A DNA stretch of 64,000 bases from NCBI GenBank assembly GCA_964019695.1, contig OZ026517.1, forward strand, positions 70,638,665-70,702,664, read 5' to 3'. Below are positions 1-10,599 of the stretch, piece after piece. Below the pieces are notes generated by a model. It did no database searches. It had not been told where the DNA came from and saw only the letters and a program-made list of their open reading frames with translations. Made by a program: the position numbers and the translations under genes. This stretch comes from Loripinus fragilis. Its lineage: Eukaryota > Mollusca > Bivalvia > Lucinida > Lucinidae. Numbering within the stretch: the stretch's first letter is position 1; every line of letters begins with the position of its first letter.

Positions 1-1388
1 GTTCAGAAATATAATCAGGTGTAATATGCTGGTACACCTTAAAGATAAATTTGGCTTTTCTAAGACATAACCCGTCATAAATAGAGAGAATTTTCAAAGT
101 ATCCATTGCTTGGGAGGAGTCTTCAACATTATAATCTAAAATTACTTGACATGCTCTTTCTGTAACCTAAGAATTTTCTGCTTATTTGTTTCAGAGGAAC
201 TACGTTAAATAATATTACAAAAATCAATATGGGGTTGAATATAAGACTTATAAAATAGAATGCGGTGCTCTTGAGAAAGAAATTCTTTACTTTCGGAGAG
301 AAGCCAGATATTTGAAGTAATCGTTTTGCTTAGGTGTCTAATATGATCTGACCAGGTCAAGTTATGATCAATAAAGACAACTTACAGATCATACTTAGTG
401 ACTCTTCATTAAATTTTAAGTCAAGAATTTCTTTATCAAGTCTTTGCCTCTTCTGGTTTGTTGTTACAAGCATGATTTTGTTTTGGATGAATTGAGAAGC
501 ATACTATTACATTTGCACCAAGTTGTTAGACTGTCCAAAGCAATTTGTAGGTTATTCTCACTATCTTCTACTGAATTCTGGATGTCATACAAAGTTGTAG
601 CATCGGCATATAGATCTGTATTAACATTGTGAACATATAGAGGTAAGTCATTTATAAAAAGAAGAAATAAAATAGGGCTCAAATTTGATCCTTGTGGAAC
701 CCCATACGACACTTGTCCAATGTCTGATTTACTGTTGTTAACATAAACTTGCTGCCTTCTTTGTGCTAGATAAGTTTTAAACTATTGTTGGGCTTCATCT
801 TTTATGCCATATATTTCAAGTTTTGAAAAAAAAGTATTTGATGATCAACAGTATCAAAAGCTTTCTTGAAGTCCGCTAATATAACACCAATCAGTTGGCC
901 ATTGTCGATAGCATGTAGCCAAGAATCAATCATGTGTATTAGAGCAGTTTCACATGAGTGCCCAGCTCTGAGTTTTATGCAGTAATTTGAAATTATGAAG
1001 GAAGTCAGAGAGACAGTCATGAACATGCTTTTCAAGTACTTTTTACAAAACAGGCAAAATAGAAATAGGTGGGTAATTGTTAACTTCTGCAGTGGGACCA
1101 CCTTTGTGGAGGGGAGTTACTATTGCTTCCTTCCATTTATTTGGGAAAACAGAAACATTTATACTGTGATTACAAATGAAGGTAACATGTTCAGCTATAT
1201 GTGGGGCAGAGAGCGTTAATGATCTCGGCCCAATGCCATCTGTTCCTGTTGCTTTACTTATATCTATATATAAAAGACATTTCAAAACCTTTTCCTTTTT
1301 CAATATTAGAGATAACAAATTAGGTGTCTGCAATATTAGAGATAACAAATTAGGTGTCTGCAGGAAGGATTTGTCGACAAAGTTCTCT
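1..1388 (-). mobile_element. Non-LTR retrotransposon, reverse transcriptase part (broken)
   Basis: Remnant of a LINE-type retrotransposon read on the minus strand. Three frames together give reverse-transcriptase blocks in the expected order: DISKATGTDGIGP and an FPNKWKEA..TPLHK block (about 1290-1060), an ADFKKAFDTVDHQIL block (about 860-815), GVPQGSNLSPILFLLFINDL (about 705-645) and a catalytic-loop relic LYADATTLY in which the second Asp of YxDD is replaced (about 615-590). Frame changes between blocks mean no intact protein. The element continues past the left window edge and resumes at 4902 beyond an inserted foldback element. The RT motifs resemble the Jockey/CR1/L2 branch of LINEs, but the clade cannot be fixed by eye. 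Confidence 0.88.
1301..1360. repeat. 30-bp perfect tandem duplication inside the LINE
   Basis: Two exact adjacent copies (1301-1330 and 1331-1360), each starting CAATATTAGAGATAACAAAT. On the minus strand this duplicates ten codons (LQTPNLLSLI twice) without shifting the frame. It is a private rearrangement of this LINE copy. Confidence 0.95.
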
Positions 1389-1396
1389 AAGCTTTT
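1389..1396. repeat. Target-site duplication, left (AAGCTTTT)
   Basis: Eight bases AAGCTTTT directly outside the left terminal inverted repeat of the foldback element. The same eight bases occur at 4894-4901 directly outside the right one. Both copies lie in LINE sequence, so they mark the insertion point. Confidence 0.88.
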
Positions 1397-1423
1397 GGTC
1401 CATCCTTCATGTAAGAGATCACG
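1397..1423 (+). repeat. Terminal inverted repeat, left end of foldback element
   Basis: 27 bp beginning GGTCCATCCTTCATG. It pairs with 4867-4893 with two mismatches (bases 3-4: TC here, CT in the partner). Confidence 0.88.
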
Positions 1424-1527
1424 AATATTCAGAGTAGGGTGGGTGGATGGAAGTATACATTTTATATCAAAAGAATGCATTATTTCCCCAAAATTTCTTC
1501 AAAAGGCTTTGGTCTGGCTAAGTAATT

Positions 1528-2232
1528 TCGACGGTGAATTGCGGTGAATTTCTGCAACACACTCTTAGTAATTTTGACGGTAGATTGCGGTGAATTTCAT
1601 CAAGGGATTAGGTCTGAGAAAATTGGACGGTGAATTGCAGTGATATGACACACTCTTAGTAACTGTGACGGTGAATTGCGGTGAATTTCTACACACACTC
1701 TTAGTAATTGTGACGATGAATTGTGGTGAATTTCTTAAACACACACTCTTAGTAGTTGTGACGGTGAATTGCGGTGAATTTCTACACATACTCTTAGTAA
1801 TTGTGAAGGTGAATTGCGGTGAAATTCTTAAACACTCTTAGTAATTGTGACGGTAGATTGCGGTGAATCTAATCAAGGGATTAGGTCTGAGAAAATTGGG
1901 GGGGGGGGTGAATTGCGGTGAATTTCTACACACACTCTAAGTAATTGTGACGGTGAATTGCGGTGAATTTCTTAAACACACTCTTAGTAATTGTGATGGT
2001 GAATTGTGGTGAATTTCTAAAACACACTCTTAGTAATTGTGATGGTGAATTTCAAAAACACACTCTTAGTAATTGTGACCGTGAATTGCGGTGAATTTCT
2101 ACAACACACTCTTAGTATTTGGACGGTAGATTGCGGTGAATTTTATCAAGGGCTTAGGTCGGATTGGCTGATTGCAGCAGATTTTATTAAGTCATTAGGT
2201 CCAGATAAAGACAGTAGATTGTGATAGATTTC
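1528..2232 (+). repeat. Minisatellite left arm of foldback element
   Basis: Repeats of about 40-60 bp built from GACGGTGAATTGCGGTGAAT followed by TTCTANAACACACTCTTAGTAATTGT. Some units are replaced by a variant containing ATCAAGGGATTAGGTCTGAG. The inverse of this unit makes up 3735-4812, so the two arrays could pair as the arms of a stem. There is a short G run at about 1899-1907. Confidence 0.92.
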
Positions 2233-2244
2233 ATCAAAGCTTTA

Positions 2245-3734
2245 TATAGGTCACTTGGTCCCCTTCTGTGGCCTATTGGTGTAGCCATCTTTGTGCTGGC
2301 ACAATGGAGGTGTGTTTGTTTCCAGCTTTAATCCAATATTGACAAAGCTGGTACTGTAGGGACAAACTGCTCAGGCTAAGACAGGTAACTTGAAAATGCA
2401 CTTGTGATAATACTACACTAGTGCGGAGCCAGAGGGGGCCCAAAATGCCCCTGATAGATCAGGAAGCTATCTAGGCGGTGGCCCTTTGGAGTAGCCATCT
2501 TTGCGGTGGCACAATGGGGGATTTTTTTTTAGCTTTAATCCGTCATTGACAAAGCTGGTGTTTTAGTGGCAAACTGCTCAGGCTAAGACAGGTAACTTGT
2601 AAAAGTACTGATGTAAATCCTACACTAGTGCAAAGCCAGAGGGGGCCCAAAGGGCCCCTGATAGATCAGGGCTGCAGGCCCCTGTGACAAAGCTATCTAG
2701 GCGGTGGCCCTTTGGAGTAGCCATCTTTGCGGTGGCACAATGGAGGATTTTTTTTAGCTTTAATCCGTCATTGACAAAGCTGGTGTTTTAGTGGCAAACT
2801 GCTCAGGCTAAGACAGGTAATTGGTAAAAGTACTGATGTTAATTCTACACTAGTGCGGAGCCAGAGGGGGCCCAAAAGGCCCCTGATAGATCAGGGTCCC
2901 AGGCCCCTGTGACAAAGCTATCTAGACATAGGCTCTTTGGAGTAGCCATCTTTGCGGTTGCACAATGGAGGATTTTTTTAGTTTTAATCCGTCATTGACA
3001 AAGCTGGTTTTTTAGTGGCAAACTGCTCAGGCTAAGACAGGTAACTTGTAAAAGTATTGATGTTAGTCCTACACTAGTGCGGAGCCAGAGGGAGTTTAAA
3101 GGGTCCCTGATAGAACAGGGCCGCAGGCCCCTGTGACAGAGCTATCTAGGCGGTGGCCCTTTGGAGTAGCCATCTTTGCGGTGGCACAATGGAGGATTTT
3201 TTTAGCTTTAATCCGTCATTGACAAAGCTGGTGTTTTAGTGGCAAACTGCTCAGGCTAAGACAGGTAACTTGTAAAAGTACTGATGTTAATCCTACACTA
3301 GTGCAGAGCCAGAGGGGGCCCGAAGGGCCCCTGATAGAACAGGGCCGCAGGCCCCTGTGACAAAGCTATCTAGGCGGTGGCTATTTGGTGTAGCAATCTT
3401 TGTCGTGGCACAATGGAGGATTTTTTCAGCTTTAATCGGTCATTGACATAGCTGGTGTTGTAGTGGCAAACTGCTCAGGCTAAGACAGGTAACTTGAAAA
3501 ATTATTGATGTTAATCCTACTCTAGTGCGGAACCAGAGAGGGGCCCAAAGGGCCCCTAATAGATAAGGGCCGCAGGCCCCTGTGACAAAGCTATCTAGGC
3601 GGTGGCCCTTTGGTGTAGCCAACTTTGCGGTAGCACAATAGAGGATTTTTTAGCTTTAATCTGTCAATGACAAAGCTTGTGTTGTAGTGGCAAACTGCTC
3701 AGCCTAAGACAGGTAACTTGCTAAAGTACTTATG
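2245..3734. repeat. Core tandem array of ~225-bp units
   Basis: Six to seven head-to-tail units. The anchor GTAGCCATCTTTG recurs at 2281, 2491, 2717, 2942, 3166, 3390 (variant) and 3615, giving spacings of 210, 226, 225, 224, 224 and 225. Each unit carries GGGCCC-rich inverted motifs (AGGGGGCCCAAAGGGCCCC) and a T run of five to ten. No open frame runs through the array. Confidence 0.95.
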
Positions 3735-4812
3735 TAGAAATTCACCGTCACAATTTCTAAGAGAGTGTTGTAGAAATTCACTGCAATTAACCATAAATTT
3801 TACTTATAGTGTGTTTGTAGAAATTCACCGCAATTCACCGTCACAATTACTAAGAGAGTGTTGCAGAAATTGACTGCAATGCACAGTCACATTTAGAGTG
3901 TGTTGTAGATATTCACCGTTCAATTTTCTCAGACCTAGTGCCTTGATTAAATTCACCACAAATTCACCGTCACAATTTCTAAGAGTGTTTTATCACCTTT
4001 ATTTACCTTCACAAATACTTAGAGTGTGTTGCAGAAATTCACCGCAATTCACCGTCACAATTACCTATAGAGTGTTTAAGAAATTCACCGCAATTCACCG
4101 TCACATTTACTAAGAGAGTGTTGCAGAAATTCACCTCAATTCATCCTACCAATTACTAAGAGAGTGTTGCAGACATTCACCGTCACATTTAGAGTGTGTT
4201 GTAGAAATTCACCCCAATTCACCGTTCAATTTTCTCAGACCTAGTGCCTTGATTAAATTCACCGCAATTCACCGTCACAATTTCTAATAGTGTGGTCTAC
4301 AAATTCACCGCAATTCACCGGTATAATTACTAAGAGAGTGTTTTAGAAATTCACCGCAATTCACCGTCACAATTACTAAGCGTGTTCTACAAATTCACCG
4401 TAATTCAAAGTCACAATTACTTAGAGTGTGTTTTAGAAATTTTACGCAATTCACCGTCACAATTACTACGAGAGTGTTGTAGAAATTCACCGCAATTAAC
4501 CGTCACATTTACTTATAGTGTGTTGTAGAAATTCACCGCAATTCACTGTCACAATTACTAAGAGAGTGTTGCAGAAATTCTCCGCAATTCACTGTCACAT
4601 TTACTTAGAGTGTGTTGTTGAAATTCACCGCAATTCACCATCACAATTTTCTCAGACCTAATCCCTTGAATAAATTCACCGCAATTCACCGTCACAGTTA
4701 CTAAGAGTGTGTTGTAGAAATTCACCGCAATCCACCTTTACAATTTTCTAAGACCTTACCCCTTGAATAAGTTCACCGCAATTCACCGTCACAATTACTT
4801 TGAGTGTGTTGT
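3735..4812 (-). repeat. Minisatellite right arm of foldback element (inverted)
   Basis: About twenty units reading GAAATTCACCGCAATTCACC followed by GTCACAATTACTAAGAGTGT, the reverse complement of the units at 1528-2232. Interspersed variants carry the reverse complement of the ATCAAGGGATTAGGTC segment. This arm is about 370 bp longer than the left one. Confidence 0.93.
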
Positions 4813-4866
4813 AGATATGCTGTCTACTGTGAATGTTGTGACATGAGCTTTTATATTTTTTATTTT

Positions 4867-4893
4867 CGTGATCTCTTACATGAAGGATGAGCC
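4867..4893 (-). repeat. Terminal inverted repeat, right end of foldback element
   Basis: Inverse of 1397-1423. It begins CGTGATCTCTTACATGAAGG, and the target-duplication copy AAGCTTTT follows at 4894-4901. Confidence 0.88.
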
Positions 4894-4901
4894 AAGCTTT
4901 T

Positions 4902-5685
4902 CATGACTAGTATTTTCAACAGGCTCTTTTGTCTTTGAAGCGATATTTACAAAAAAAACTCGTTAAATTCATTCGCAATTTCATTAGGACCTTCAGTGTG
5001 AGAATCTTCACTTTTGATAACTCCTATGGTTGAATGAATCCTAAGACCTTTCCCAGCACCAACTTCTTGAGATATTTTATAAATGCTGCCAGGTTTGTCT
5101 TTATTATTTTCAATGAAGGATTGATATCTCTTTTAGCTCTTTTTATCGATGAAATAACCTTATTTCTCCAAATCTTGTGCTCATCCATGTTTCCTAGTGG
5201 TCTTTGTCTATCTCTGGTCTTGATAGCATCAAGAAGTTCAAGTGAAATCCAGTCAGGTTGATTTGTTACCTTTCACTCTGTGCTGTTTAATTGGCACATG
5301 CTGCTCTACAACTTATAGAAAAAGATCTAACCCATGCTTCAAGTACATCATCTTTATCATCAAAAGGCTTAATTGTGTCCCATGGTGCTGAAAGAAGGTC
5401 ATTAGCAAACTTAGTCTCATCAAAATCTTTAAAACTTCTGTAAGATATTGTGAAATGCTTTCTTTTCAGGGGTTGCACATGCATTTTGCGAGTAAAAGAA
5501 TATAGAAAAATGGTCACTCAATCCAATCTTGGGAACATTTAATAAATTAACATTTTCTGTACAGTTTGTATAGATATGATCTATCAGAGTTCTATAGCTT
5601 GGAGTTACTCTTGTAGCATCAGAGACCATTTGTACTAAACCAAAAGGTTCCATATAGTCTGACCATGCCGGCTTGATCTGCTTAT
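4902..5685 (-). mobile_element. Non-LTR retrotransposon, endonuclease C-terminus and linker (broken)
   Basis: The 5'-side continuation of the LINE at 1-1388. On the minus strand it encodes the end of an APE-type endonuclease (WSDYMEPFGLVQMVSDATR at about 5675-5620, then TLIDHIYTN and GLSDHFSIFF, the latter a typical last endonuclease block), then the linker before RT (NEIANEFNEFF near 4980-4940). Frames are broken. Homology stops near 5685, consistent with the usual 5' truncation of LINEs. Confidence 0.85.
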
Positions 5686-5696
5686 TGGCGTAGGCT

Positions 5697-5975
5697 GGTG
5701 TCCTCTCTAATGTGGTGGTTCTGTTGTTGTTGATTCATTGTTTATTGTTGCTCCCATTGTTTGTGGAGGTTCTGTGTTTGGTCCTTGTTTTGATATGTAG
5801 TACTTAATGAATTCTAGTTTTTCTTGATGGGGGAGAGAGCTGGTTTCTTTGCTTTAATTGTCTTCCTGGTGTCTCGTGACTGTTAGTGTTCTGTGTACAT
5901 ACCTCACGGTACCAAGGTTGTTCTGCAGTGTGTTATTGTGGTATTTCCTGACTATACTCACTTACATTTTGTTTT
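5697..5975 (-). repeat. Dispersed repeat family R1, partial inverted copy
   Basis: Reverse-complement match to 10024-10330: shared blocks include TTGATGGGGGAGAGAGCTGG, TGGTGTCTCGTGACTGTTAG and TACTCACTTAC. It abuts the truncated LINE end. Confidence 0.7.
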
Positions 5976-6411
5976 ATATGCGCTGGAGACATTCTGTGTA
6001 ATATGAAGCAAATAAGAATAAACCTTGTGTCTGCTGGTGTGACAGCACTGCTTCTAACAGAAAAAGAATGGCAATTTTTTGCTACTTGTCATTTTCGCGA
6101 ACCAGCTTCTACTAATCAATGCATTCGGAAACCGCTAAACGGGCACTTTGACAAACAGTGAATATCCAGATGAAACGCAACATAATGCAGCATTTCATCA
6201 GGGTCGGCTCGTTTTGCTAAGACAAAATATAACTTCCAAAAAAGAAATGCGATATTTTCTATAATTATATACTGTCACCGTCTGTGACCCTTCAATATAT
6301 GCATTTGGACCTGATTTTATGGCATGTAGTTTTATGGAACATTCTATTTGTCTGGTTGAAATAGATCAGAATTGAAAATGAGACTAGTATTTATTGACTA
6401 CTGTTCTCATA

Positions 6412-6645
6412 TGAGCCATGGCACGAGATTTCCAACAATGTGGTTTGTGCGACCAGCAAAGCCTCAGATCGGCCTGCGCATACGCGCAGTCTGATCAGAG
6501 CCTTTGCTAGTCGCTTGAGTATTCTATGATTGTTAAGCTACTGACCGGACAGCATTTGGAGTTGCTAAGCTTATAAGCTCGTCTGAGTCTACACATGTCG
6601 TCTCTCTCTCTCTCCACATTTTTGGAAATCTCATGGCACGGATCA
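6412..6645. mobile_element. MITE family M1, copy 1
   Basis: About 234 bp with terminal inverted repeats of about 32 bp (GGCACGAGATTTCCAACAAT on the left, its inverse with a few changes on the right). The interior has GCGCATACGCGCAGTCTGAT and TTAAGCTACTGACCGGACAG. Other copies are at 41923-42140 and 50650-50870. A short CT run lies just inside the right end. Confidence 0.85.
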
Positions 6646-7011
6646 TATGTGAGTTAAAAACACACTGCCAAAGCGGTGAGTACAAGTGACTGTTGGCATG
6701 AGCATCGTCATTACAGTACAATTGTACTTAGGGTGACAATACGTTTGGTACACATGTACCAGTACCAATGCAATAATAAATGAAAACCTGTGATATCCGA
6801 ATTAAAAATACAAATAACAAACCAGTAACGAAAAGTGTTAAATGTCTTCTATCAAAATTAATGGCTGGGGAAAATAGAACCTCGTCCCTTGGTATCAAGT
6901 CTCCCCACCTTAAATCACGAGAAATGTACAAGCTATGATACCTGTGCAAACTATCAAAGATTTGTACATTTTTGCAATTCTGACAAACAAATTAATAAAC
7001 TTTTTGCATGC

Positions 7012-7185
7012 TGAAGGAGCGGTGGATAAGTGGTAGAGTGCTAGGGTAGCAGGTAACCTCGAAGGCACAACGTTGTGTCATTGAGAAAGATACCTTATTT
7101 TCTGCTTAGTACTGGTTCAAAACAGTAAGACCCGTCCCAACATGGCTGAAAAATTGTGAACTGTGACGTAAAGAATCAAAACAAA
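7012..7185 (+). mobile_element. tRNA-derived SINE (family S1), diverged copy
   Basis: The head GGAGCGGTGGATAAGTGGTA is tRNA-like (A-box region), followed by the S1 body (TTAGTACTGGTTCAAAACAG, AAGACCCGTCCC) and tail (GACGTAAAGAATCAAAACA), ending in an A run. Confidence 0.75.
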
Positions 7186-7424
7186 AAAAAAACGTTGCTT
7201 GCTGAGTAAATGTTCATGCTTTTGTTGTCACCTGCTAACTTTTTTTTCAAAATCAACTTTTCCGGAACACTACCATCAGTCGGTTTGTGGAAAGTATTAT
7301 TTTAGTTGCAAAATTGTAATATTGTAGCAAGTCTCTGTAGCTGAGTAGGCTGGTTTGATCCTCACCACATCGCAAACCCCGAACACACAGGTTTTTTATC
7401 TCGTCGAGACCCATTTGTTTTGTT

Positions 7425-7621
7425 TGTTTGCGGATTTGATTCTTTACGTACCATCAACAATCTTTCAGTTATAAAGGGACGGGTCTTCCTGGGTTAAACC
7501 AGTACTAAGCTAGGATTAATGTTCTTGCTCAAGGACACAACGCAGTGACGCCGGTGAGGCTCGAACCCGCGGCCCCTCGGTCTCGAGTCAAGCACTCTAC
7601 CACTGAGCCACTGCGCTCCCC
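7425..7621 (-). mobile_element. tRNA-derived SINE (family S1), well-preserved copy
   Basis: Read on the minus strand: a GGGGAGCGCAGTGGCTCAGT head with RNA polymerase III A box (TGGCTCAGTGGTAGAG) and B box (GGTTCGAGCCT), a body containing GTACTGGTTTAACCCAGGAA, and the tail GGTACGTAAAGAATCAAATC. The tRNA-like part is a SINE head, not a tRNA gene, because the same body and tail recur at other S1 copies. Confidence 0.88.
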
Positions 7622-7681
7622 AAGGGTCTGATATGAGGTGTATGTTAGCCGTTAGCCTATAACATGGTTTGCTAGACTTCT

Positions 7682-7686
<5 letters not shown>

Positions 7687-7746
<60 letters not shown>
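7687..7746. repeat. (CT)30 microsatellite
   Basis: Uninterrupted CT dinucleotides for 60 bp. Confidence 0.98.
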
Positions 7747-7749
<3 letters not shown>

Positions 7750-8368
7750 ACCGTCATCTCACCCGTGAAACGCCATTCTGAAGTTGAATGACATGGAATT
7801 CGAAACAATGGGCATCAAAACTGGAGGGTATTGTTTCAATGCACGACTGTTGGCCACGACCGTGTCTCTTTCATGAACAAGTTATTGCTTGGAATTTTCC
7901 GCAAATTGGCGCCTAGTTTCAAATGCTGTCGATTTGTTTTTCAATTAAATACCAATAATCATAAAACAAGATACTTTAAAACGTGTTGAATATAGCCAGC
8001 TCGTAGGATATGTCACTTTTCGCATAGACAACCAAGCTGAGTCTCAGATGAGCCTGTGCAGAAGCATTTACTGGTCGGAAGTGGTTGCTTATATAAAGTA
8101 TGCTGATGAAGGTTAATATCAGATCGGCCATGGTCGCTTAACCTTCGTGTTGCTAACACCGAATTTATCCTTTAACGAAATACCAGATGGCTTTTGTCAT
8201 CTGATAAGGATCCACACTGTTTTCAACTCTGCTTGAAAATAACTGTTCTCAGCTGGAATGATGTGGGTCAGTATAATAACAAATGGGGAGGAATGTAGTA
8301 CATAAAATATTCAGCATGGCACGGGTTAAAGTATGAGTTACGCATATGTAATAAGTAGGGTTTGTTCT

Positions 8369-8845
8369 CTGTAAAGGCGGCAACCTGGGCGTGGTTTGAC
8401 TATTTTTTCTGCTTAACAAGGGAAATCAGGTTCTATTTATAATTTGGTGAAGAATTTTAAAATAAGTTGTTTGGGCCGCATAAACTTGCGTTTTTCATGA
8501 AAATCCTAACCGTATAAACACTGAATTCAAATTTATTAACCCTTAAAGCGCATAATCACAAAATGTATGTTTTTGTCGTCCACTAAAATATTTGAAGCCT
8601 CATAGACAAACAGTGTGGACCCATATCAGACTTCTACTCTATGCTTATGTTAAATAGACATTTTCAGATGCAGTTATATTGCTGGCGTTTTAAGGACTAA
8701 AATAATGTGTTTTGCGTCTATACTGAGGTAATGGCGCAAAATGATACAGTTACTTTTAAATAAAACCACGCCTCATTTTCAGCTTTTGCCTATGTCTAAG
8801 GTAGACCAGTCCTAATTACGTAAGTATGATGTGCCGCCTTTACAG
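8369..8845. mobile_element. MITE with CTGTAAAGGCGGCA ends
   Basis: 14-bp perfect terminal inverted repeats at 8369-8382 and 8832-8845 enclose 477 bp. A second element (8538-8698) is nested inside. GCGTGGTTT near the left end and AAACCACGCC near the right extend the symmetry. Confidence 0.75.
8538..8698. mobile_element. Palindromic MITE family M2, short copy
   Basis: Begins AACCCTTAAAGCGC and ends with the inverse-like GGCGTTTTAAGGA. The interior has the family core AAACAGTGTGGACCCATATC. Longer copies are at 34471-34718, 47583-47826 and 59359-59577. Confidence 0.75.
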
Positions 8846-9664
8846 TAACCAAAAAGTCCTATAATACCCTACCATCATATAATTGAAAACCGCTAGGCCA
8901 ACGTATGGTGACTTCGGACATCAGGTAAATTCGGACATACATTTGCAAACAGTGGAAGAAGGGAATTATATACAGCGTATGTTCATCACGCCACCCTCGG
9001 GGCTAAACTGGTGCCATGTCACCATCTCAATATTTGGTCTTTGGGAGGATACCAGACTACCTCGGGGCGAGGCCTTTTCTGCCCCGAGGGCCTAATATTT
9101 TGAAAAAGGGTAAAGGACCACTGCGTCAAAACCGAAAACTTCGGAAATCTTCTAGTAGGCATAGAATCTTGGTATTTGGCATGTAGCATCACCTAGTCGT
9201 CCTCTACCATTTGTTTTCAAATTATTATTTTTTTTTAAAAAAAAAAAAAAAAGGCCTTATAAGGAAACAGGCCTTATAAAAGAACATTTCTGTGCTTGAT
9301 ATATTGGTCAAAACTGCAACCAGTAGCTCAGGAGCAGATCAAACGATTACAAAAGCTCATGCACAGTGGAGCTTAAAAGGGAGGAAGACAAAGCTGGGTT
9401 ATTTTGACAATTGTGCTACTGCTTGTATATCTGACTTGTTTGTATACATGTGTTCTGTTCCTGATATTTTAAAACTTGCACTGTTGGCATTTTTTAACAG
9501 TTATTAACATAATAAATACAACATCAGGGAGTTTGAAAGCAATAAAATTCTGTATTTTTCGGGATTTATTTTTCAGCAGTTGAAATTTCATGCTCAGCTG
9601 AGTTGAGCATGAAACAGTTTTATAACCTCAGGTTATTGTGTCTCTTCCTCTTGGTGACATGCTT

Positions 9665-9872
9665 TAAATTCGGAAATTTTAGCGAGGATTTTATTTTCGC
9701 AAATAGCGTTAAAATACGTATTTGCCACGCTAAAATCTGCGACAATGGCATGATTTACCAACATCAGTAAACGACAGTGATTACGCTATTTCAAGAGGGT
9801 TTTATTTTCACGAAACTTCGCATTAGCTAAGTTTCGCGAAAACTAAAGGCCTCGCGAAAATTTCCGAATTTA
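9665..9872. mobile_element. MITE with TAAATTCGGAAATTTT ends
   Basis: 208 bp with about 23-bp terminal inverted repeats (left TAAATTCGGAAATTTTAGCG, right CTCGCGAAAATTTCCGAATT). The outermost TA is compatible with a TA target site. The interior is rich in TTCGCGAAA-type palindromes. Confidence 0.82.
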
Positions 9873-10023
9873 CAGTACTTGGTTTGTGATCGTGATTGTG
9901 GCATTAACCGGAGGGGTTGTTTCAACTAGCATTTTCACTCCTATCAAACCTTGGAGAAAAAGAGAAGCCACCCAGCAAGTGTTTTATTTTCTTTTAATGT
10001 TCGGACACCTGGCCCCGCGGTTA

Positions 10024-10590
10024 TAAATAGTAAGTGAGTATGATCAGTTACTACCACAATCACAAACTGCAGATAAACCCATGGCACCGCGAGGAGGAGC
10101 CACACAACAATCATGAGACACCAAGAAGACAAACTAAGCAAAGCAACCAGCTCTCTCTTCCCCATCAAGATGATTGCAAAACTAGAACGGACATAAAGTA
10201 ACGTACAACAAAACATAGAACAATTACAGACTCCCATAATGGGAGTATCAATAAACATCAAGTCAACAGCAACAGAACCCCCGCCTTAGAACGGACAGCA
10301 GCCTAAGCCACCGGGGGACGGCTTAAATGCATTTGCTGGTACCAAATCTTCGCCCTGGATTCTGCTGTTGTTGAAGCAAAAGAAATGTTCAGCTCGCATG
10401 GAAGCCTTCTAACTATTGCAATGTATCATCATGGAGAAACACTCTAATCAAACTAACACATAATGATGAAACAAAGAAAAGGGCTCACGACTCACATATA
10501 ATCATCTTAAGAAAACCTCAAGTTGAGCATCGGTGGGTCCAGCTACTGATAAGCATCAGGCACCAACCCACCGATGAAAGCTTTACGTCT
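10024..10590. repeat. Dispersed repeat family R1, full-length copy
   Basis: About 570 bp matching 18405-18990 over its length. It starts near ATAGTAAGTGAGTATGATCA and finishes with a hairpin whose arms are TCGGTGGGT and ACCCACCGA (10537-10581). The terminal hairpin recalls Helitron 3' ends, but no CTRR end follows it. Frames inside are short and not conserved with the other copy. Confidence 0.78.
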
Positions 10591-10599
10591 GAGCCGTCA

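Larger units (their letters stand above)
1397..4893. mobile_element. Foldback (TU/FB-like) DNA element
   Basis: A 3,497-bp insertion that splits a LINE. It starts with a 27-bp terminal inverted repeat (1397-1423, GGTCCATCCTTCATGTAAGA...) and ends with its inverse (4867-4893), differing at two positions. The flanks carry an 8-bp target duplication. Internally, a short minisatellite forms a left arm in one orientation (1528-2232) and a right arm in the opposite orientation (3735-4812), around a core of about 225-bp tandem units. This plan (short TIR, long inverted arms of tandem repeats, unrelated core) is that of foldback elements. Eight-bp duplications are made by hAT and P-type transposases among others; no transposase is coded here, so the element is non-autonomous and its superfamily is open. 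Confidence 0.85.

Noticed and set aside
2245..4812. CRISPR-like direct repeats
   Set aside because: Units are contiguous tandem repeats without unique spacers, in a eukaryotic foldback element.
7560..7621. tRNA gene on the minus strand
   Set aside because: A and B boxes belong to a SINE head: the same body and tail follow at many S1 copies, and the cloverleaf is incomplete.
9061..9092. Terminator-like hairpin CCTCGGGGC / GCCCCGAGG
   Set aside because: Rho-independent terminators do not apply to a nuclear animal genome; it is just a short inverted repeat in repetitive DNA.
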